From Saccharomycopsis malanga (taxonomy: Eukaryota; Ascomycota; Saccharomycetes; Ascoideales; Saccharomycopsidaceae): DNA of 64,000 nt. Positions within the stretch are counted from its first letter, which is position 1. Every line of letters begins with the position of its first letter. Both the position numbers and the translations under genes were made by a program. Below, piece by piece: positions 29,796-43,022 of this stretch. The notes beneath the pieces were generated by a model. It was not told where the DNA came from, searched no databases, and saw only the letters and a program-made list of their open reading frames with translations. The DNA is taken from NCBI GenBank assembly GCA_004014935.1, contig CP025323.1, forward strand, positions 310,001-374,000. Reading direction: 5' to 3'.

Positions 29796-31400
29796 TTTCG
29801 TGAATTATGAATATTATTGAAACTTAGGTGAACTTTTGACAGATAACCGAAAAGGATAACAACAACAACTGCAACAACAATGTTGGATTGATTGATGCTA
29901 GTATTATGAATATTAAGAGGCTGGAGATCCAAAATTTTCCACTATCTTTACAACAAAAACAAGAGGAAAAAAATAACGTAAACAAACAAAACTCTGTAAA
30001 AGTATCACCCGGCTTTGACACGTAGGATTGCGTACCTTTATGTGAGAAAGTGCAGGAGTATCATGATTCAAGCATACCCTACGCGTTTCAAAAAATTAAA
30101 CGGTTAAGAACTCTGCAATTAAGGTTATGTGCCCTGCAGATGCATTTACATGTACTTGGCTGCATTCCCACGTCCTATGGGCATTGGCATGCATTTTGGT
30201 CGGCCAAAAATGGAAATTACAAGTTGTTCTTTCCTTACACTTTTGCTTGGGGTTTATTCGATAAATGGAAATAAAGTTAGTGTTGCCGTTTACCGTCTAG
30301 TCAGGTATGAGTACCCGAAATGTTGTCGATCGATTTCCAGGTCAGACTTGTATCTTCCAAGTAGTGGGCTCGATGAATGATCCTTTATGAGTAAATCAAT
30401 CTGTACTTTTTTTTCGTGTATATATAATGTTTTTTAAATAGATGTTTTCATATTGTTCAAGCTACAATAAAGAAACATGCACATATTCATGTATATGTTG
30501 AATGATGATAGTAGGGTTCAAATAGAATTTTTACTATGTGTAGTGAGATTACAGACTTTAAGCTCTAATTGTCGGTGCACCTATCATATATATATATATA
30601 TATATATAGTCATAAGCCATCCTCCCAATGGTACACTGTGCTGTATTGTAAATTGCACATCTACTGTAGAGTCTATTGGGGGCAAAAGAACATATAATTG
30701 AACAGAACACAGCACTGATTGCATGTTGAAAGAAGGTATTCCAGTAGTACCAGGCCTGAAGCAGCTTCTCGTGTACTCGAAAGGCATTTTCAAATCCTCG
30801 AATACCATCTTTACGTTCCATTGTAGGTTAAAAAATGCCGGCCCTATTTTATTGTTGAAAGCTATTGTAGACTAAACAATTCCATGATTTTGAAGGTAAG
30901 ACTGACAACCACCACTTTAGATACCGAAACTAGAACATCTTTGATGAATTAGCCTTTTGCGCATATGATTTCTTGAAAATTAGCACCATATTCGTATACC
31001 ATCTTAGATACATTCCGTAAATACACTAAATTAAGATCACCTTTCACCTCTAGCTATTTTACTTTTTTTTTTGTTGGTTCTTCCTTCCTCGTCTTTAGCC
31101 GTTCGTCATCCTTTACGCTTTTCTAATTTTTGATTTTATTCTTACTTTCTTACTTCTCAACGTTTTTTTATTAGTTTTAAGTTATTCCAATTTTATCTGG
31201 TTTTCTTGTCTGCTTATAGGATTTGCTATCGATCTTTTTTTACCTGTCTACTATATCCCTGCCACATCTCTATTGTTCACGGCACTTTTCAAGCAAGGAT
31301 CTGCCAGATCGGTTATTTTTTTTCAAGTTGTTCTCCAATTTTTAAAGCTACAACATCAGTTGTAATAAGCCAGACCTTAAAACCCTTTATTGTATCAATA
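29796..31400. promoter_or_regulatory. Divergent upstream region TUB2/POM33
   Basis: About 1.6 kb without a supported gene. It contains a 23-nt TA repeat (30586-30608) and strong pyrimidine tracts just before POM33. Frames of up to 87 codons here have no family resemblance. Confidence 0.45.
30586..30608. repeat. TA dinucleotide microsatellite
   Basis: A perfect alternating AT/TA run of 23 nt in the TUB2-POM33 spacer. Likely variable in length between strains. Confidence 0.9.
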
Positions 31401-32319
31401 ATGGCTGCTGACAGTTCAGGAAAGAAAACAGTTCAAAAGAGAAGCTCATTCGTGTTGGTAAGTTTAGTTAACGCCCATATATCATATTTTAACCGAATCT
31501 TTTTGACCGATAAAACTGGTGACAAGTTTCCATTTACTAACATGACAGAACGCTCATTTTGCTTGGTTTGTTGGTCATCTATTAACATTCACTTGTACAT
31601 TTGCACATTTGGTAGTTTCAACGTTTAAACCTCTTTCTCAAGCTTCTACAAAATGGTTCACTTATACAATTTATTCGATTATACTAAGTTACTCCATAGT
31701 GTTGTTCAAGACATATTCTGTCAACAAGATTATCAAAATATTATTTACCAACTCACTTATGTTTCTAAAAAGCAGTAATTCATTATATTTGCTTATGTCT
31801 GTTCTTTTCTTGGCCAATCATGACATTGTCAAGCACATTCAAGGGGCATTATATCCATTTGCCATTTATTCGTTTTTCCATTCTTTGAACTATATGAATC
31901 AAAACTTGTTACCTCGTAGTTTTACAAGGGCCAATTCTAGAATCAAAGCTCTTGTTAGCAGCTTACCTCAAAAGTATTATGAACCATCCCTTTATATTGC
32001 TGCCAACTTGGAACTTACAGTTATGTTCCAGTTGATATTTGCCAACTTCAAAAACTTGATCTTCTTTTTCAAAACAAGCCCAATGTTAGTGATGAGAACC
32101 TTCAGTTTAACATTGATTTATATTGCATTTATCAAGTTGAGGTACGACGACAGTATTCATATGAGAACTGTACTTAACAACTATGATTTAAAAATCAATC
32201 AGTTCTTGTATGCCAACCAAAGAATCCCTAAACCAGTTATTGGTGCTTGGTTCAGAATTAGAAACATTATAACTGCTTACGTATCACCAATTAAGATTAT
32301 GGATACCAGCCAGCATTAA
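31401..32319 (+). CDS. POM33: Pom33/Per33 family ER and nuclear pore membrane protein, one intron
   Basis: A member of the TMEM33/Pom33 family, which in yeast associates with nuclear pores and the ER and helps shape membranes. Exon 1 (31401-31457) encodes MAADSSGKKTVQKRSSFVL. The intron (31458-31548, 91 nt) has donor GTAAGT, TACTAAC at 31535-31541 and acceptor ACAG. Exon 2 (31549-32319) continues in phase with NAHFAWFVGHLLTFTCTFAH. The product has 275 residues, four or so hydrophobic segments in the first two thirds, and a basic amphipathic C terminus (RIRNIITAYVSPIK) matching the membrane-binding tail known in Pom33. Without splicing, the hydrophobic first segment would be lost. Confidence 0.87.
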
Positions 32320-33315
32320 ACATTTACATACAAACCGTGGCCGGAACCTAGTCATTAATTGTTCAACTAGTCAGATCAAAGGCTACTGCTTTATTGCCTA
32401 ATGATTTAGGTTTCTGATCTACTGCAAACATGCTTTGTCGCCACACAAAATAACGAAATTAAAATTTTGAAAGGCTAGACTTCTTTCTTTCATTATCTAA
32501 CGAACAAATTGTGTTTTCTTGTCTTTTCTAAGTTTCTGTTTCATAAATTGTCCTTCTCAAAATGTTTTACTTTTAACTAAAAGCTACACTTCTTTTTCCA
32601 TGAAAAAGTACAACTTTCTGCCCTTGTTTACTGATTTCTTGCCTACATGGTGTGCCACCATCTTAATATTATATACTGCCTGGTAGAACTCATTTGCTTT
32701 ATATACTGGGTTTTTTTGTTTCTCTTTTCCTCCATTTGCTCATTCTAATTTATTTCATCACTTACAACCAGCTTCTCAATTACTTTTTATTTCTTCTTTG
32801 TCTACTTCAAAAAAAAACTTTTAGTGTAAAAAAACTCATATACTAAATATTTTCACTCAACTGTCAAATTTTCTTTTAAAGGCTCTTTATGAAGCTCTTC
32901 AGACTGAATTGTTCTTCAAAACCTTCTCATCTGTTATACTCTCCTATCTATAATATGTATATACACCCGTTTTCCTACTACTACTACCCTCCCTTAAACA
33001 CTTCGATGAGATCAGGGTACTACCCCTATTTTACTATGCAAACCGCACGATCGTTACAGCTGTTAATTTTTATTGAGCGATTCCTATACTAACAATAGCG
33101 ATTGTAAAAGGCAAAAATTAAAAACAACAAGAAAAAAAGAAGACCAGTAACGCCCCCCGTCAGCTCATTTACACATTATTACTTTAACATTTCTGATTAG
33201 TGTGCACAACAGAATTATATTATTGATACTCGAAGTGTTGTCAATAAGTTGTTAGGTCATAATCACCATTAAATTATTAATAGTTATTTTTAATATCTCT
33301 CATAATCAGATTACA
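32320..33315. other. Intergenic interval POM33 3' to YPT1 5'
   Basis: AT- and pyrimidine-rich. TACTAAC at 33087-33093 is followed by AATAG, which could be the 3' end of a 5'-UTR intron for YPT1, but I found no matching donor. No coding gene seen. Confidence 0.45.
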
Positions 33316-33936
33316 ATGAACGGCGACTACGATTACTTATTCAAGCTTTTGCTTATTGGTGATTCTGGTGTTGGTAAATCCTGTTTATTGTTGCGTTTCG
33401 CCGATGACACCTACACACAAGATTACATTTCCACCATTGGTGTTGATTTCAAAATTAGAACTGTCGAATTAGATGGTAAAGTCATTAAGTTACAAATTTG
33501 GGATACTGCTGGTCAAGAGAGATTTAGAACTATCACCTCATCCTACTATAGAGGCGCACATGGTATTATTATTGTTTACGATGTCACCGACCACGAATCC
33601 TTCAACAATGTTAAACAATGGTTGCAAGAGATTGACCGTTACGCCACCGGCGGTGTGATGAAGCTCCTTGTTGGTAACAAGTCTGATTTAGTCGACAAAA
33701 AGGTTGTAGACTTTGCTCAAGCTAAGGAATTTGCTGATGCTCTTGATATTCCTATCTTAGAAACTTCCGCTTTGAATTCTAACAATGTTGAACAAGCTTT
33801 CTTGGCTATGGCCAGACAAATCAAGGCCCAAATGGCCACTATGAATACTGCCAACAATGCTGGTCCTCAGAAGCGTTCTGTAAACTTAACCCCAGGCCAG
33901 TCTATTGCCGGTATCCAGTCCAATGGTTGCTGTTGA
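33316..33936 (+). CDS. YPT1: Rab1-type GTPase
   Basis: The Rab GTPase that directs ER-to-Golgi traffic and early autophagy through tethering factors. The 206 residues are intact. The P-loop [11 protein letters not shown] (about 15-25), effector switch [17 protein letters not shown], switch [21 protein letters not shown], guanine-binding NKSD (about 121-124) and ETSAL are all present. The C terminus ends in GCC, the double-cysteine site for geranylgeranylation. Length equals the S. cerevisiae protein. No intron is present in the coding sequence. Confidence 0.98.
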   Translation: MNGDYDYLFKLLLIGDSGVGKSCLLLRFADDTYTQDYISTIGVDFKIRTVELDGKVIKLQIWDTAGQERFRTITSSYYRGAHGIIIVYDVTDHESFNNVKQWLQEIDRYATGGVMKLLVGNKSDLVDKKVVDFAQAKEFADALDIPILETSALNSNNVEQAFLAMARQIKAQMATMNTANNAGPQKRSVNLTPGQSIAGIQSNGCC

Positions 33937-35125
33937 ATGATTGTCTTACTTTGAATGGTGACAGCAGACATTTTCCTGGTGTCATTTCTTAACATACAAA
34001 TTTCATATAATAATCCATCTAACATTTTTTTTTTATTTTTTGTTCTGTTATCACCGATTTCACCTTTTTGTTAGTTTCATCTGATATATATTACTTTTCC
34101 TTGGCTCTATTTGTTATTGTATTTCGCGTTTATATATCTCGATGGTCGCATCAATCTCGTTCTTTATACACTCTATCTTTTCTTCTCTTTAGTGCTTGAC
34201 TTTTTTAATCAACAAATATTTTCATTTCAAGTTTTATCAGTAGAGCGTACTATTGTGATTTTTGATTCACAGAGATGTTCAAAGGAACCAATGATGTAGT
34301 GAAGCAATTGAAAAAGCTGGTTATTTCTGCAAAAGTTAAGGCAGGCAAGTTGAATCATTTTTATAGGCAAAAATAAATTGAATGGTGTTGATTAAAACTA
34401 CAACAATTTTGGTGTGTTGATGCTTTGCGGTATATGCTTCATTAAAACTTAAATTACTTTTTTGGCAAAGAAAGTACTTTGCACTACGCTTCATAACTTA
34501 ATAGCCTAGGTTTGCTTTTTAACTCATAAAGTGTCAAACAAGACAGAAGCACATGGGATACTGCAATTCAGAAAAGCAGTGCTTACAATATTTTTAAACC
34601 CATTGTAGGTTACAGGATGATTGATTTTGAATGCAACTTTCTATAGTATTAGTTACTCACTTATTTTGGGCTAGAAAATATCTATAAAGATAATTATTAA
34701 ATACCATATTTGCATATCCACAAATTGATTAAAATGTAAAAATGATTCTGTCCTATGCCAAATACAATATTGATAAGTGTATGATATATATGATATAACA
34801 GCGTAACGTGAAGATTAACGACTTGGCCGTGCAGCATAATTGCATTATTGCATTGCTTGATATTTTACTTTCAGCATACTACATTTTGAAATCAGTTGAA
34901 GAAATCATTTTATAAAATGATCGTTGTTTTGAAATAATAGCAGGACTACCCCACATGGAGGCTTAATCAATGATATTTCCTAACTCTAACAAGAGCTAGG
35001 GTATTACACCCCCTGATGGGTATAAGTATACTTACTTCTATATATAATCAAGTATCGTCATCGCAATCGGCCCCTGAAGGTGCTCGACTCTGGTCTATAT
35101 TCACTTCAACCAACAATTGGCAAGC
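33937..35125. other. Intergenic interval YPT1 3' to HFD1 5'
   Basis: About 1.2 kb, AT-rich. Frames such as 34111-34299 are unremarkable. No RNA gene boxes seen. Confidence 0.5.
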
Positions 35126-36664
35126 ATGGGAATATTAAAATATACGGATATTGAGGAGATACCTGAGATTGTCAACTCGTTGCGCCAGCGTTTCCACACG
35201 CGGCAACTCGATTCCATCGAGTATCGGATTGAACTACTTGAGCAGCTTTACCAAATACTTCTTAAAAACAGTGATGTTCTTGCCAGTGCACTTGAAAAAG
35301 ATTTCCATCGTGCTTCTTTTGAAACAAATATAATGGAGCTTAATCCCATATTGTCGGAACTCCGCTATCTTATGTCCAACTTAAAGCAATGGGCTAAACC
35401 TCAGAAAGGTTCTTCAAACCCATTCATTCCCTATGCACTTACTCGTAAACGTATTGAAAACATGCCATTAGGCGAGGTTTTGATTATTTCTTCTTTCAAC
35501 TATCCTTTATTCTTAGCGATATCACCGTTATCTGCTGCTATTGCTGGAGGAAATACAGTAGTGTTGAAATTAAGCGAGTTAACTGAGAACTTCAGCCAAG
35601 TGCTTACAGATATTTTCGAGGAAAACAAAATTCTTTCAAAAGTTGTACGCATTGTAAATGGCGGTCCCGATGAGGCTACAGTATTGTTACAGCAAAAATT
35701 TGACAAAATCTTATTTACAGGAAGTAAAAGAGTAGCAAAGATTGTATACGCTGCTGCTGCACGCCATCTAACGCCAGTGATATTAGAGTTAGGTGGTAAA
35801 TGTCCTGCTGTAGTAACTGATTCGCTTAATGAGAAGCAATTAGCGATTGCTGCTAAGAGAATTGCTTGGGCCAAGTTTGGTAACGCAGGCCAAACCTGTC
35901 TTGCTGTAGACTATGCACTTGTCCATGCTAAAGTCTATAAAACGTTTATGCTTTTGATGAAAAAAGCAGTGAAAGAAGAGTTTTTTCCAGATGTTTCTGC
36001 CTCGGACAAGAATCATACACATATTGCGTCTACAGCATCTTATAATCGTCTTGTGAAATTGTTAAACAGCACTAAAGGCCATTTTGCTACTGGCAGTGCT
36101 ACTAATGACGAAAAACGTTATATTGACCCTACTGTAGTTGCTGACGTAACCTGGAATGATTGTTTAATGGAGGATGAGCTTTTTGGACCTATTCTTCCGT
36201 TGATCAAGTATGAGAATTTAGCTGATGAATGTGACTGTATCATCGATCATCACGACACCCCTTTGGCGTCTTACATTTTCTCTAATAACAGCAAAGATGT
36301 TGAGATCTATAAAAGAAAAGTCAGATCAGGGGCCGTATTTATCAATGATGCGATGCTCCATTGCGCTAATACTGCCCTTCCGTTTGGCGGCGTAGGTTCC
36401 TCAGGACATGGTTCGTACCATGGAAAAGCTGGCTTCGACGCTTTCACCCACAAAAGACCAGTATTGAGCCAAGCGTGGTGGACAGAATTTTTGTTGAACA
36501 TAAGATACCCACCGTATAACAGTACCAAGGAACGTCTATCAACATTAACATTCCTCCCATTTGGAAAAAGCGAAAAAGCTCCTCGGCTTCTTTTCCAAAC
36601 AGGCCTTTATTTTGCAGGCATTGTGTTGGTGGTTTTTCTTACCAAAACATTCGGAGCCTTATAG
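35126..36664 (+). CDS. HFD1: Fatty aldehyde dehydrogenase, tail-anchored
   Basis: Oxidises long-chain aldehydes (hexadecenal from sphingolipid breakdown) and, in yeast, 4-hydroxybenzaldehyde on the way to coenzyme Q. It acts on mitochondrial and lipid-droplet membranes. The 512 residues show the aldehyde dehydrogenase order: FNYPLFLAISPLSAAIAGGNT (the Hfd1-type variant of the usual WNYP), the glutamate in VILELGGKCP, the catalytic Cys in GNAGQTC, the NAD-site DELFGPILP, and PFGGVGSSGHGSYHGKAGF. A hydrophobic segment at the extreme C terminus (LYFAGIVLVVFLTK) is a membrane anchor. The frame opens three codons earlier at a TTG; the ATG at 35126 is taken. Confidence 0.93.
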   Translation: MGILKYTDIEEIPEIVNSLRQRFHTRQLDSIEYRIELLEQLYQILLKNSDVLASALEKDFHRASFETNIMELNPILSELRYLMSNLKQWAKPQKGSSNPFIPYALTRKRIENMPLGEVLIISSFNYPLFLAISPLSAAIAGGNTVVLKLSELTENFSQVLTDIFEENKILSKVVRIVNGGPDEATVLLQQKFDKILFTGSKRVAKIVYAAAARHLTPVILELGGKCPAVVTDSLNEKQLAIAAKRIAWAKFGNAGQTCLAVDYALVHAKVYKTFMLLMKKAVKEEFFPDVSASDKNHTHIASTASYNRLVKLLNSTKGHFATGSATNDEKRYIDPTVVADVTWNDCLMEDELFGPILPLIKYENLADECDCIIDHHDTPLASYIFSNNSKDVEIYKRKVRSGAVFINDAMLHCANTALPFGGVGSSGHGSYHGKAGFDAFTHKRPVLSQAWWTEFLLNIRYPPYNSTKERLSTLTFLPFGKSEKAPRLLFQTGLYFAGIVLVVFLTKTFGAL

Positions 36665-37284
36665 GCCATTCATGTAAAAGAGTGCGTAAAAATGTGAGGT
36701 ATTGTTAAAGTGATGTGGGGTTTTAGTAGTCATTCTCTAGTATATTGTGTTTATATAGGATGAATTAAAGAAGTTGATTATAATTAACAAAGTGTTAATA
36801 AAACGCATTTTTTATAAATGATCTCAAAATATTTTTTGTTACTGATTTGCAGGTTCAATCTCTTAAATTACTTTGATGTCTAAACTATAGTTTGTTGAGG
36901 CATCTATGAAAAAGTAAAATGATGTTACTCTCTTGCGAATTGAACAATTCGGGGCAGCTTCTTAATTCAAAACACTGAACACTCTAAATTTCGAACGAAA
37001 CATTCAATACTCAACATTGTCCTGTTAAAATGAGAGAGTTGCATTTTATTATTGTCTTCGCTTATAGAGATACATTTTGAATAATTTATGATATGAGTTG
37101 AATAGTGCTGCATATGAAAGCAGGAGAAACTGCGTGATTACGCACTAATCACGCTCGCAGCTGCAGATCCTCTGCGAATACACGCTTCGAGTTTGGTATT
37201 GCAGATTGCTTAAAAAAATGCCTTTCAACATTCTAATGACATGAGCAGTTATTCAATATTGCAATACAACCATACAAAGGGAGC
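36665..37284. other. Intergenic interval HFD1 3' to SND2 5'
   Basis: AT-rich. An inverted pair GCGTGATTACGC / GTGATTACGCACTAATCACGCTC near 37131-37157 gives a short hairpin-like or factor-binding arrangement. No gene seen. Confidence 0.45.
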
Positions 37285-37815
37285 ATGGCAGGCGCATCAC
37301 AGAAGAAAATTGCGGCAAACAATACTAAAGCCCTCAAAGAGATTCATATTCTCTCCGGGATAGTCAACTTAGTTGCCATTGGCTGCATATTTTATTTTCA
37401 TAGACCAGTAAATTACAAGCCTTTTTTGCTTTTGAGCATTCCTCTGATTGTGAGTCAAGTTATAATTGAACGAAGTGGGCGTCCAACATACCTGGCAGAG
37501 GGTAGATTGCTTAGAGCCGGAGAAGATTTGGCTCAGGCGGGACTTACAGAATATTTTTTTGATGTAATCTATTTTACGTTAATTGAGGACTTATTGATGG
37601 TTGTTTCTGGTAGCAACAAGGTATGGTGGTTGTATGTGATGATACCAGGGTTCGCAGGTTACAAACTATTCGGTCTTCTTAAATATGGCAAGAGTTTGCT
37701 AGGAATAGGCGGCGGAGCTCCTCAGGTTTCACAAGAAAGTGAACCAGAAGCCACTACATCTAAAAGACAAACAAAATTGCAAGCCAGAGGGGGCAAGAAG
37801 AAGATTATTCGCTAG
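37285..37815 (+). CDS. SND2: SRP-independent targeting protein Snd2 (TMEM208 family)
   Basis: A 176-residue multispanning ER protein of the TMEM208 family; in yeast Snd2/Env10 works with Snd1 and Snd3 to deliver membrane proteins with internal signals. Features are a short polar head (KKIAANNTKALKEIH), paired hydrophobic segments at about 24-60, an amphipathic loop (GRPTYLAEGRLLRAGEDL), further segments up to about 135, and a lysine/arginine-rich tail (KLQARGGKKKIIR) that may contact ribosomes or act in ER retention. Length matches the family. It ends 355 nt before ACT1 on the same strand. Confidence 0.88.
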   Translation: MAGASQKKIAANNTKALKEIHILSGIVNLVAIGCIFYFHRPVNYKPFLLLSIPLIVSQVIIERSGRPTYLAEGRLLRAGEDLAQAGLTEYFFDVIYFTLIEDLLMVVSGSNKVWWLYVMIPGFAGYKLFGLLKYGKSLLGIGGGAPQVSQESEPEATTSKRQTKLQARGGKKKIIR

Positions 37816-38170
37816 TTTTTAGTGTACTAGAGTATAGTATAGTATAATGTATTTTATAGTATGTATATCATCTTTATCTCGTAGCCGCGTCGTAGACGAT
37901 CTCTTTCGGGGAACTTTCTGCAGCACCACGCAACATTCTGCAAAATTCCATGCTCCCAGTGCCCGTAACCAATGTCACAGGGCGACGCAACCACCACTTC
38001 GTTGTTCTTTTCGCTGTTCGTCGCTTTTTTTTCCACCCGCCCCTATTTATTTTGTCCGTTTCCTCTCTCTTATTCTTTCTTTTATTTCTGTTGGACTTTC
38101 CAGGTGTCTCCTTTTCCAAGAGTATATTCCTGATCAATTCATTATACAACAATAAATCATATAATTCACA
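37816..38170 (+). promoter_or_regulatory. ACT1 promoter and leader
   Basis: A 355-nt region with a GC-richer block (37880-37990), a long C/T-rich leader (38020-38110) typical of highly expressed yeast genes, and CAATAAATC/ACACA just before the ATG. Confidence 0.5.
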
Positions 38171-39747
38171 ATGGACGGTGGTATGTATTGTTTATTATTT
38201 ACGTTGTGGCAAGATCTGTTATGATCAGCGTGGTTGAAAGCAACGGTTGTAATAAGGTCAGTCAACCAGCGAAAATGGTTATCAATCAGAGCAAAATTTA
38301 GTCAATCAATCAAGGGATCAATCAATCAAATGTCTAACATTACTGTTAAGTCTAAGATTGCATCTCTTGTTAAGCGCCCTTGCTACTTGAACAACCTATC
38401 AGATGGCCTTGTTTTTCGTGCCACTGAAAAATTCAGATCTCATAGTTAAGCAGCCCGTATTTTGCCACGCCATCCGATCAATCATTGGATCTTTCCAGTG
38501 CCAACATCCGTCAGAATACTAACAATCATTATAGAAGAAGTTGCTGCTGTATGTATTGCTAAATGCATCCAGAGTACTGTTACATACTGAATTATTTTCC
38601 AGTATGGTTATAATAAGGTACCGTGTACTAACCTTTTTAGCTCGTTATCGATAACGGTTCTGGTATGTGTAAAGCCGGTTTTGCCGGTGATGACGCCCCA
38701 AGAGCTGTGTTCCCATCTATCGTCGGTAGACCAAGACATCAAGGTATCATGGTTGGTATGGGTCAAAAGGACTCTTATGTTGGTGATGAAGCCCAATCCA
38801 AGAGAGGTATCTTGACCTTGCGTTATCCTATCGAACACGGTATTGTCACCAACTGGGATGATATGGAAAAGATCTGGCATCACACTTTCTACAACGAGTT
38901 GCGTGTTGCTCCAGAAGAGCACCCTGTCTTGTTGACTGAGGCTCCAAGAAACCCAAAGTCCAACAGAGAAAAGATGACTCAAATCTTGTTCGAAACCTTC
39001 AATGTTCCAGCATTCTACGTTTCTATTCAAGCTGTTTTGTCTCTTTACTCTTCCGGTAGAACCACTGGTATTGTTTTGGACTCTGGTGATGGTGTTACTC
39101 ACGTTGTTCCAATTTACGCTGGTTTCTCTTTGCCACATGCCATCTTGAGAATCGACTTGGCTGGTAGAGACTTGACCGACTACTTGATGAAGATCTTGTC
39201 TGAACGTGGTTACACTTTCGTTACCACCGCTGAGAGAGAAATTGTTAGAGACATCAAGGAGAAATTGTCCTACGTTGCTTTGGACTTTGACCAAGAATTG
39301 CAAACCTCTGCTCAATCTTCTTCTATTGAGAAGTCTTACGAATTGCCAGATGGTCAAGTTATCACCATTGGTAACGAAAGATTCAGAGCTCCAGAAGCTT
39401 TGTTCCACCCATCTGTCTTAGGTTTGGAAAGTGCTGGTATTGACGAAACCACCTACAACTCTATCATGAAGTGTGATGTTGATGTCAGAAAGGAATTGTA
39501 CGGTAACATCGTCATGTCCGGTGGTACTACTATGTTCCCAGGTATTGCTGAACGTATGCAAAAGGAGATCACTGCTTTGGCCCCATCTTCCATGAAGGTC
39601 AAGATCATTGCTCCACCAGAAAGAAAATACTCTGTCTGGATCGGTGGTTCTATTCTTGCTTCCTTGTCCACTTTCCAACAAATGTGGATCTCCAAACAAG
39701 AATACGACGAAAGTGGACCATCCATTGTTCACCACAAGTGTTTCTAA
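38171..39747 (+). CDS. ACT1: Actin, three exons including a 14-nt micro-exon
   Basis: The cytoskeletal actin. Exon 1 38171-38180 (ATGGACGGTG), micro-exon 38535-38548 (AAGAAGTTGCTGCT), exon 3 38641-39747. Intron 1 (354 nt) and intron 2 (92 nt) both have GTATGT donors and TACTAAC sites (38517-38523 and 38626-38632). Joined, they read [17 protein letters not shown] and give 376 residues, the same as Candida albicans actin. Skipping the micro-exon loses frame and meets a stop at once. Nucleotide-site motifs [27 protein letters not shown] and the C terminus HHKCF are intact. Residue 111 is Arg where other actins have Met or Leu. Intron 1 sits at the classical yeast ACT1 position. Confidence 0.97.
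38535..38548 (+). other. ACT1: ACT1 micro-exon, 14 nt
   Basis: It is bounded by acceptor ATTATAG and donor GTATGTATTG. It supplies two bases of codon 4 and codons 5-8 of actin (EEVAA with the G of exon 1). Its presence is required to keep the conserved N terminus. Confidence 0.92.
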
Positions 39748-42342
<2,595 letters not shown>

Positions 42343-43022
42343 ATATCATCTCATGCCTCATTCTACCAAATATATTTTACGTTTTCGTTACTTTGTTCGT
42401 TTTTCTTCTTTTTTATTCACAGTTTTTTTCTTTCGTCACTACATTGCAAGTTGCTCTTTCTAATTCTTCCTGTTACAAATATAAATTACTTTTGGTTTCT
42501 ACTTTCACACGTCAAATCTACTAGCCAATGGCATTGGCAGTATTTCACTTTTTCCACGTTTGGTATTGAGTATAGTATATTAAATCATTATTCAAATTGT
42601 GTATGCTATACTTACAAAATTCTCGTTAAGGTTGTATATCCTGGTATCACTTAGCCCGTAGCATTTTGATTTGAAGCCGTTTGTTTGCACTAATTTTATT
42701 GCAGTTATTAAAAGACTTTTCTTGCGATAATAGGCGCTATTTTAAAGGCCCATACGGCCATTATCATTTACATGCCCATAGCATAACATATTTTCCATAT
42801 TGAATTCTGAATTCTCTCAGATCTTCCATTATTCAAGCGACGCGTGTTAAGTTCAATTACTTTTCTGATTTTTGTAACAAGTTGTCAGCATTTTCTGCTC
42901 TACCAGATTTCACAATACAATGCCAATGATATACATTGTAATACTAAATAAGGAAAAAAATTAATATTAAAAAACACCTAGATGAATACATATTACTTAT
43001 AAACACCAGATACTAGTGCCAT
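42343..43022. other. Convergent 3' intergenic interval
   Basis: Lies between MAP kinase and AAT2 stops. T-rich then AT-rich; no gene seen. Confidence 0.5.

Noticed and set aside
33087-33098. TACTAAC followed by AATAG upstream of YPT1 as a 5'-UTR intron end
   Set aside because: No GTATGT or GTAAGT donor at a suitable distance was found, and the acceptor lies too close to the branch site.
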